Below are positions 32,759 through 38,146 of a stretch of 38,146 bases of DNA, piece after piece. The stretch's first letter is position 1. Each line of letters starts with the position of its first letter. The stretch is from Phycisphaerae bacterium (GTDB lineage: Bacteria > Planctomycetota > Phycisphaerae > JAAYCJ01), in assembly GCA_012514125.1 (NCBI GenBank), contig JAAZAW010000314.1:1-38146 (forward strand), written 5' to 3'. The notes under the pieces are model-generated. The model saw only the letters and a list, made by a program, of their open reading frames with translations, did no database searches and was not told the origin of the DNA. Position numbers and translations under genes: made by a program.

Positions 32759-33847
32759 TCAGGAACGGTTGACTTCCTGTTGTTTGTCCCATCGATATCG
32801 CCAGACCTGACGCGAGGTAATCAATCCCGCTATTTTATCATCATGCAGGACCAGAACGCACGGTAAATTTCGTTGATCCATGAGTTGAACAATCTGTGCC
32901 AGGGGATCCAGGGGCGAGCAATAATGGATTTCAAGACTCATCAATTGTGAAACCCGGCGATCCATCTGATGGTCCTGCATGGCCGTGACGATGGTCCGGC
33001 GGGTGAGGAGTCCGACGGTTTCATCGCCTGCGACGACGGGAAAATGGTCCTGGGTGGATTCCATCATCCGATGAAAAACCTCGTCGATGGTCTCGTCGGG
33101 ATGGACGGTCTGGACTCGCGTCTGCATGACGTCGGCTACTAGGGCGTCGGCAATGGCGGTTCGCCAGGCGGCGGAGCGTTTTTCAGATTCGGCACCGAAA
33201 TAGATGAAAATAGCGATGAGTCCCAGCCAGGAGTTAAAATATCCGAATAACGTCATCAGGAACAAACCCACCGCAAGCCCCTGTCCGATTTTGACGGCGA
33301 TTTGTGTGGCGGGTTCAAATCCCTGCCTGGACCATAGAACCGCTCGCAAGATGCGCCCGCCGTCCATCGGAAAAGCGGGGACAAGATTGAAGATGCCCAG
33401 AGCCAGATTGATAATGCTCATCTCGACGATCAGGGGTGTGGCGATGGCGGATTTTGCCAGGGAATTCCAGAGGTCCGTTCCATATTGATGATAGGTTCCC
33501 ACGAGAAAAGCCGTGCCCAGCGACAGGCTTACCGCCGGTCCTGCCAGGGCGATGAGGAACTCGGCGCGGGCGGAATCGGGCAGAGTTTTCATGGCGGCCA
33601 TTCCGCCGATGGGCAGGAGCGTGATGCTTTCGACTCCGACCCCGTATCGTCGTGCCATCAAACTGTGTCCAAGTTCATGGAGCAGGACGCAAAAGAAGAC
33701 AAGAACGACATGAAAGATACCGGGCAGACCTCCCTGATTTCCCGATGAAGAGGTATTGAACCCGATCCAGGCCAACAGTAGTAGAAATGTAACGTGCAGC
33801 CGGATGGGAATGCCGAAAATCGTTCCTATGGTAAATGACCATCGCAT
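32759..33847 (-). CDS. site-2 protease (M50) with two C-terminal CBS domains
   Basis: A 362-residue intramembrane zinc metalloprotease of the S2P/SpoIVFB type. About six membrane segments surround the zinc motif HELGH (in VLLHELGHSLMARRYG) and the second ligand motif NLVPAFPMDGGRILRA. From about residue 240 come two CBS modules (MQTRVQTVHPDETIDEVFHRMMESTQDHFPVV and VSQLMSLEIHYCSPLDPLAQIVQLMDQRNLPCVLVL), which in other proteins bind adenosine nucleotides and could gate the protease. The substrate is unknown; relatives cut anti-sigma factors and transcription factors in the membrane. An AAGGAA element lies about 12 bases before the ATG, which is far. Confidence 0.9.
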   Translation of the reverse strand: MRWSFTIGTIFGIPIRLHVTFLLLLAWIGFNTSSSGNQGGLPGIFHVVLVFFCVLLHELGHSLMARRYGVGVESITLLPIGGMAAMKTLPDSARAEFLIALAGPAVSLSLGTAFLVGTYHQYGTDLWNSLAKSAIATPLIVEMSIINLALGIFNLVPAFPMDGGRILRAVLWSRQGFEPATQIAVKIGQGLAVGLFLMTLFGYFNSWLGLIAIFIYFGAESEKRSAAWRTAIADALVADVMQTRVQTVHPDETIDEVFHRMMESTQDHFPVVAGDETVGLLTRRTIVTAMQDHQMDRRVSQLMSLEIHYCSPLDPLAQIVQLMDQRNLPCVLVLHDDKIAGLITSRQVWRYRWDKQQEVNRS

Positions 33848-33950
33848 GAAAGAGATATTCCTTATCTGCCCGGAGCAGGCCCGGCCTGCTGCGAGCGTTG
33901 AAAAGAATCTGTCAACTTTGTATCAGAGCCTGACTTGTATATCCTGGTTC

Positions 33951-34826
33951 TCAATATGATTTTTCCGGACTTTTATTTTCAGAAAGTTCGAGTTTTTTGG
34001 TTCGGCGGACAACGTTTGTGCCGACTGGACGGCGTTGATTCCGGGCGAGAATGAAAATCGGTTCATCACAATCAAGATCGCCGGGCTCCTGTTCCAGCGT
34101 TCGGGCGATTCGTTCTCTGGCGGAGACAACATAGGTTTCCGAGAGATCGAAGGCGAGATAGTTTCTTTTCAGGACCGCGGCGGTCAGTGCGGTTGTCCCC
34201 GAACCGCTGAACGGATCGAGAACGAGGTCGCCGGGATTGCTCGATGTTTTGATGATTCGAGCGAGCAATTTTGTGGGCATCTGACAGTTGTGCCAGCCCT
34301 CGCGTTCTTTAAAGGTTCCGCAGACTCTGGAATATCGCCAGACATCATCGGGGATCTTTCCTCTGGAATCGGCGCGCTTGTCGTTGTAGACCAACTGACG
34401 AGCCGAGGGGACTCGAATTTCCCTGTCATTGAAAAGAAAATTCTTCGGATCGGCGACGAAATAGAAAATGTGGGTATGGGCACGGGCGAATTTCATTTTT
34501 GTCTGCTGACCAAAGGTGTAATGCCAGATGATCCAGTTTCGCAGGTGCAGGCCCAGTTCCCGTGCGAACATTCGGATCTCCGCCGCGTAGTCGTCGCCGA
34601 TGGCGATATAGAACGAGCCGTCGGGCGTGAGCACTTCCCGGCAGGCGTGCATCCATTGTCGGGTCCAATCGCAATATTCATCGTATTTTTTGTTGTCATT
34701 GTAAATATCGTAGGCATAGCCGATGTTAAAAGGCGGATCGGCAAAGATCAGCCGCACAGGCAGACCTTTGACCTGGCCGAGAAGTTTGATGCAATCGCCG
34801 TGATAAATTTCGTTGATTTTCAGCAT
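33951..34826 (-). CDS. beta-class adenine/cytosine-N DNA methyltransferase, probably solitary
   Basis: A 291-residue amino-methyltransferase acting on DNA. Motif IV DPPFN (30-34) comes before motif I DPFSGSGTT (204-212), the beta-class order; the target-recognition region lies between. NIGYAYDIYNDNKKYDEYCDWTRQW follows the catalytic motif, as in CcrM-like and other N6-adenine enzymes, and PTKLLARIIKTSSNPGDLVLDPF precedes motif I. No restriction endonuclease or S subunit gene is adjacent, so it may serve regulation or replication timing; the target sequence cannot be told. Its C-terminal tail (about 265-291) is basic. The ATG has only a weak GAG-type ribosome binding site. Confidence 0.88.
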   Translation of the reverse strand: MLKINEIYHGDCIKLLGQVKGLPVRLIFADPPFNIGYAYDIYNDNKKYDEYCDWTRQWMHACREVLTPDGSFYIAIGDDYAAEIRMFARELGLHLRNWIIWHYTFGQQTKMKFARAHTHIFYFVADPKNFLFNDREIRVPSARQLVYNDKRADSRGKIPDDVWRYSRVCGTFKEREGWHNCQMPTKLLARIIKTSSNPGDLVLDPFSGSGTTALTAAVLKRNYLAFDLSETYVVSARERIARTLEQEPGDLDCDEPIFILARNQRRPVGTNVVRRTKKLELSENKSPEKSY

Positions 34827-34914
34827 TGTCGTCTCATATTAAAAAATCATATTTTTGTTATCCGCTCATCGGAATGGATACATGGTATAATATTACAACC
34901 GTTATGTCGATATA

Positions 34915-34928
34915 TTGTATTGATACAA
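34915..34928. promoter_or_regulatory. short palindrome in the methyltransferase/siroheme gap
   Basis: TTGTAT-TG-ATACAA, perfect 6-bp arms, about 90 bases upstream of the methyltransferase start and 90 bases before the promoter of the tetrapyrrole genes. Candidate operator; the 34827-35158 gap has no gene. Confidence 0.35.
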
Positions 34929-35016
34929 AGCAAAGAAGAAGTTGGGAAAAGTCTGTGAATCTGGAGAATTCGGGATTTTCAGGCAGACACACCAGCCAAC
35001 GCCGCAGAAAATTTAC

Positions 35017-35057
35017 TTGAAAACCCCAAATAACTCTTTACAATAGTATAGTATTGT
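35017..35057 (+). promoter_or_regulatory. sigma-70-type promoter with overlapping palindrome for the tetrapyrrole genes
   Basis: TTGAAA (35017-35022), a 16-base spacer and TACAAT (35039-35044), each one base from consensus. A palindrome ACAATA-N6-TATTGT (35040-35057) overlaps the -10 and the expected start site, a placement typical of a repressor site. The precorrin-2 dehydrogenase gene begins 100 bases further on. Confidence 0.6.
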
Positions 35058-35158
35058 TAATTCTGGTCTGATTAAGTCAGTCATGATTGACGAGTTTTCG
35101 TATCGGTGATGTGTTTGCTGATTGCAAGGCGAAGGGGGGTCATAGAAAGAGGATGACC

Positions 35159-35866
35159 ATGCAAGAAGGATATTACATTTTATTGGGCTTGAAGGATCGC
35201 CGCTGTGTGGTGATCGGCGGCGGATCGGTCGCTACCCGCAAGGTAGAGGCTCTGTGCCGATGCGAAGCGGAGGTTCACGTGATTGCCCCTCAGTTTTGCG
35301 ATATGCTCGCGAAACGCACCGATGTGACCCGCCATGAAATGAAGTATGACAAATCCGTTCTGGAAAAAACCGTGCTGGCGTTTGCGTGCACGGACGATAA
35401 CGAGCTTAATCATCAGATTGCCGTCGATTGCCGCGAGATGGGCGTGTTGTGTAATGTGGTGGACGATCCTGAATGGTGCGATTTTGTCGTTCCGGCGGTC
35501 TTGAAGCGCGGTCCGATCCAGATTGCCGTGGGAACCGCCGGTGCTTCTCCATACCTCGCGGGTCGGATTCGAGATTTAATCGGCAGCTGGCTCGATCGGG
35601 CGTATGAACCTTTTGCCCGAAAACTTGCGGCATTGAGGCCGTTGCTCATGCAGCGGATCTCCCAGAGCGATTCTCGAAAAACCATCTATCAGCAACTCGC
35701 CGGCAGGGAGAGTTTTGATCGCTTCAAGCGCGAAGGCACCGAGTCCTGGTGCAAGTGGATTGCTCAGAATACCCATAACGAAGTTAGCCCGGAAGAAATT
35801 ATCGCCCTGGCGACGCAATATGCTCATCGGCAGATGAATGAAGAGCGAAAAGAAATTGAGCGTTGA
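35159..35866 (+). CDS. precorrin-2 dehydrogenase / sirohydrochlorin ferrochelatase (Met8/CysG-N type)
   Basis: Oxidises precorrin-2 to sirohydrochlorin with NAD and, in bifunctional members, inserts iron to give siroheme. 235 residues: the NAD-binding motif VVIGGGSVATRKVEAL at the N-terminus with VHVIAP, the catalytic region LAFACTDDNELNHQIA and CNVVDDPEWCDFVVPAVLKRGPIQIAVGTAGASPYLAGRIRDLI, then a helical C-terminal domain. The uroporphyrinogen methylase half of CysG is absent, as in many bacteria. The ATG at 35159 is chosen because AAAGAGG lies 6 bases before it and it matches the family start (EGYYILLGLKDRRCVVIGGG). hemA follows after 60 bases, so the pair is probably an operon feeding siroheme and haem. 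Confidence 0.92.
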   Translation: MQEGYYILLGLKDRRCVVIGGGSVATRKVEALCRCEAEVHVIAPQFCDMLAKRTDVTRHEMKYDKSVLEKTVLAFACTDDNELNHQIAVDCREMGVLCNVVDDPEWCDFVVPAVLKRGPIQIAVGTAGASPYLAGRIRDLIGSWLDRAYEPFARKLAALRPLLMQRISQSDSRKTIYQQLAGRESFDRFKREGTESWCKWIAQNTHNEVSPEEIIALATQYAHRQMNEERKEIER

Positions 35867-35926
35867 GCGAGAGTGGAAAAAAGTTGATGAAGGAAGGCGG
35901 GGGGCGTTTTTTGTGGAAATTAGATC

Positions 35927-37261
35927 GTGAGTATTGTGTTGCTCGGGACAAATTATCGCCAGGCCGACCTGGCGCTTCGGGAACGCCTTGCGGGGGACCC
36001 TGAGTGTGTCCGAAAGATTCTGTGCCGGCTCAAACAGACATTTACGACGAATTGCGAAGCCGTCGTTTTAAGTACGTGTAATCGATTTGAAATCTACCTC
36101 TGGCGAAGTTCACATCAGCGGCCCGATGTCGGCGATATATTGACCCTCGTTTGCGAATTGTCGGGCCTGCCGCGGGCGCTGGTTGAACAAATCTTTTATT
36201 GCCGTCGTCATGAGCAGGCGGTGGAACATCTGTTCAAAGTGGCCTGCGCGATGGATTCGATGCTTGTCGGCGAACCTCAAATCATGGGACAGGTTCGCCA
36301 GGCACTGGAACAGTCGCGAACTCTGGGAACCGCGGGAACCTACCTGATACGTTTATTTCAGGACAGTTTATCGCTCGCCCGGCGGGTTCGCCGTAAGGCC
36401 TGTATTGCCGAGGGGCATTTCAGTCTCGGCTCGGTGGCCGCCGAATTTGCCGATCAGATTTTCGGATCGCATCGAGACAAAACATTTCTGGTTCTCGGCG
36501 CGGGCAAGATGGGGGCCGGCGCGTTGCAGCGGCTGGTTGCCGACGGCGCCCGGGACGTTTTTATCGCCAACCGCGACCGGCTCAAAGCGAGACAGCTTTC
36601 CGCCTCGCTGCCTGTGGCCAGGGCGATTGGGTGGGAGCAGATCGATGAATATCTGGCCCGGGCCGACGTGGTGATCTGTTGTCTTGCTGTCGAAGAACCG
36701 ATTTTGACACTTGAACGGATCGAGAAAATCGCTCAGGCGCGTTCGGGCTGGCCGATGTTGATTATCGACCTTGGATTGCCCCGAAATGTCGATCCCCGCG
36801 TCGGACAGCTTTCGTGGGTTTACCTGTACGATCTTGACAGGCTTGGAAGTGTCCTGGAAAAAAATAACGAAGAACGTCGTGAAAAACTTAATGCCTGCCG
36901 GACGATGATCGACCAGGCGGTTATGAGCTATCAGAATTGGCAGCAGCAGCGAACCGTCATTCCCGTGATCGTCAGTTTACGGAAAAAGATTCATCAAATC
37001 GGGCGGGAGGAACTTGCGAGACTGGCGGCGCATGAAAACGAATTTACCCCGCAGCAATGGGCCTTGATGGAAAAGGCGGTCCACCGCGTGATTCACAAAG
37101 TTCTGCATGACCCGACCAGCGCCCTGAATCAGGCGGCGAAGGAATCCCGTAGCGCCGTCTATGCGGGTATCTTACAGAAATTGTTCGATCTGCCCTCCGA
37201 TTCGACACCGGAGGTAACCCCTTCCGAATCCCTTCAATCCGATTTCAGCGAACACGATTAA
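35927..37261 (+). CDS. hemA: glutamyl-tRNA reductase
   Basis: First committed step of tetrapyrrole synthesis by the C5 route: reduces glutamyl-tRNA to glutamate-1-semialdehyde with NADPH. 444 residues. The catalytic Cys51 lies in STCNRFEIY, followed by the highly conserved DSMLVGEPQIMGQVRQAL and GHFSLGSVAAEFA. The NADPH-binding domain starts FLVLGAGKMG, then LPRNVDPRV in the substrate domain, and a helical dimerisation domain ends the chain (RVIHKVLHDPTSALNQAA). The N-terminal GTNYRQADLALRERLA is a variant of the usual GINHKTAP motif. The start is GTG at 35927 with only a weak ribosome binding site, so coupling to the preceding gene is possible. Confidence 0.95.
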   Translation: MSIVLLGTNYRQADLALRERLAGDPECVRKILCRLKQTFTTNCEAVVLSTCNRFEIYLWRSSHQRPDVGDILTLVCELSGLPRALVEQIFYCRRHEQAVEHLFKVACAMDSMLVGEPQIMGQVRQALEQSRTLGTAGTYLIRLFQDSLSLARRVRRKACIAEGHFSLGSVAAEFADQIFGSHRDKTFLVLGAGKMGAGALQRLVADGARDVFIANRDRLKARQLSASLPVARAIGWEQIDEYLARADVVICCLAVEEPILTLERIEKIAQARSGWPMLIIDLGLPRNVDPRVGQLSWVYLYDLDRLGSVLEKNNEERREKLNACRTMIDQAVMSYQNWQQQRTVIPVIVSLRKKIHQIGREELARLAAHENEFTPQQWALMEKAVHRVIHKVLHDPTSALNQAAKESRSAVYAGILQKLFDLPSDSTPEVTPSESLQSDFSEHD

Positions 37262-37291
37262 AAAAAACGCCCATCGATTTTTCGATGGGCG
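37261..37291. terminator. bidirectional terminator between hemA and the mutase gene
   Basis: A 9-bp perfect stem (CGCCCATCG at 37268-37276 with CGATGGGCG at 37283-37291) around ATTTTT. On the minus strand a run of seven T follows (37261-37267), so it is strongest for the mutase transcript; for hemA only a short T run follows. It begins at the last base of the hemA stop codon. Confidence 0.8.
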
Positions 37292-37357
37292 GTTTAAAGA
37301 TATCTTGCCGTCGGCAAAGGATCGTATTGATCGGATGCCGATTTTTTTATTTTTATT

Positions 37358-38146
37358 TTAATGTTTCGCCGGCTCACCGAGCAGCGGGGCGATTTCCCTG
37401 ACTTTTTCTTCCAGCAGCGTCTTGCTCCTGGCTTCGAGGTTCAATCGCAGCAGGGGTTCGGTATTACTCTTGCGAACGTTGCACCACCAATCGTTGTATT
37501 GGATTGTGATACCGTCGAGATAATCGATCTGGCCGTCTTTGTATTTTTCCGCCAGACTCTGAATTCGGGCATCTTTGTCTTCGGCGATAAAGTTGCATTC
37601 GCCGGAGGCAAAATAACGTCTCAGCGGGGCGATGAGCCTGCTGACTGATTTGCCGGTCTCCGTCAAAATATTCAGGACGTTCGCCACCGCGATAAACCCC
37701 GAATCGCAATACCAGTTATCGCGGAAATAAAAGTGTCCGGAAAGCTCACCGCCGAACGCCGCCTTCGAATCCGCCATGGCCTTCTTCATGAACGAGTGCC
37801 CCACACGCTCCCGCTTGGCCACACCGCCGGCCTTTTCGATTTCTTCCTTGAGCACCCAACTGCTCCGCAGGTCGTACACAATCGCCGTTCCCGGATTCTT
37901 CTGGATGAAATAACCAGCCAGAAGGGCGGTCAGGAGGTCCGAAGGCACCGGCTGACCCGTCTCATCCACCAGCACCGCGCGGTCCGCATCGCCATCCAGG
38001 CAGATGCCCAGATCGGCATGCGTCCGCCGAACCGCGTCCCGCAGCATTTTGAGGTTCGATTCCACCAGCGGATTCGGATCGTGAACAAAATCGCCGTTGT
38101 GTTCGAAGTTCAAACTCGTCAATTGAATTTCGGCGATATCGCTGAA
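37358..38146 (-). CDS. phosphomannomutase/phosphoglucomutase, C-terminal part (5' end outside window)
   Basis: Interconverts hexose 1- and 6-phosphates for cell-surface polysaccharides or glycogen. The window holds about 262 residues; the frame is open to the right edge, so the N-terminal domain with the phosphoserine is missing. Visible are the metal-binding loop CLDGDADRAVLVDETG, the third domain with GHSFMKKAM and the sugar-binding motif GGELSGHFYF (GE.SGH), and the phosphate-binding loop VRKSNTEPLLRLNLEA near the C-terminus. Whether mannose or glucose is preferred cannot be told. It ends 67 bases before a strong terminator. Confidence 0.93.
   Translation of the reverse strand, partial: FSDIAEIQLTSLNFEHNGDFVHDPNPLVESNLKMLRDAVRRTHADLGICLDGDADRAVLVDETGQPVPSDLLTALLAGYFIQKNPGTAIVYDLRSSWVLKEEIEKAGGVAKRERVGHSFMKKAMADSKAAFGGELSGHFYFRDNWYCDSGFIAVANVLNILTETGKSVSRLIAPLRRYFASGECNFIAEDKDARIQSLAEKYKDGQIDYLDGITIQYNDWWCNVRKSNTEPLLRLNLEARSKTLLEEKVREIAPLLGEPAKH

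Noticed and set aside
34826..35020. Possible 64-residue protein in the methyltransferase/siroheme gap
   Set aside because: No ribosome binding site, and it covers AT-rich promoter-like DNA; its composition is not protein-like.

Overview
The window reads as chromosomal DNA of a free-living, Gram-negative-type bacterium with an anaerobic or microaerophilic lifestyle. Lipoprotein signal peptides, a FlgI-like protein and a type IV pilus retraction ATPase point to an outer membrane. A rubredoxin / flavodiiron protein / superoxide reductase / rubrerythrin set points to an anaerobe that must survive oxygen. The mix of genes (FlgI-like lipoprotein, animal-type and split transketolases, a degenerate GspE-like ATPase beside PilT, SUMF1-domain lipoprotein) would fit a planctomycete of the Phycisphaerae type. 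That placement is an inference, because no rRNA or tRNA is present. About 36 protein genes are supported. No tRNA, rRNA, CRISPR array, phage or intact insertion sequence was seen.

Layout. 1-3,400: the 5' part of recQ (minus), preceded by a 150-bp nested inverted repeat, then a secreted protein with two copies of a Spy/CpxP-like LTxxQ module. 3,567-7,605: a full-length transketolase (minus) divergent from a split transketolase pair (plus). 7,954-15,460: a SAM methyltransferase, an HtpX-like protease, a FlgI-like lipoprotein with a HEAT-like segment, and SMC. 15,550-17,866: two Cys-rich lipoproteins, one with a SUMF1 domain.

18,117-26,209 is an oxidative-stress and iron/metal island, all on the minus strand: PerR-type regulator with its own Fur-like box, a TIGR02757 protein, a heavy-metal permease with an HMA domain, thiol peroxidase, rubrerythrin, peroxiredoxin, superoxide reductase, ferritin, a rubrerythrin-like diiron protein, flavodiiron protein and rubredoxin. 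Rubredoxin is the expected electron donor for superoxide reductase, rubrerythrin and flavodiiron protein, and ferritin would hold the released iron. The island is peppered with two-hairpin palindromic repeats that sit just after the stop codons of three genes.

26,514-32,128 (plus): hisF, then pilT, a membrane-anchored GspE/PilB-like protein whose Walker A lysine and Walker B glutamate are both replaced, and a CvpA-like membrane protein with a large extra domain. 32,159-34,826 (minus): coaD, a site-2 protease with CBS domains, and an apparently solitary DNA methyltransferase. 35,159-37,261 (plus): a tetrapyrrole pair, precorrin-2 dehydrogenase and hemA, behind a good promoter overlapped by a palindrome. 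37,358 to the end: the C-terminal part of a phosphomannomutase/phosphoglucomutase.

The least ordinary items are the degenerate secretion-type ATPase next to PilT, the duplicated Cys-tailed LTxxQ protein, the peroxiredoxin with two Shine-Dalgarno-preceded in-frame starts, and the repeat that has written the C-terminus of the metal permease. No clearly new multi-gene system was identified.
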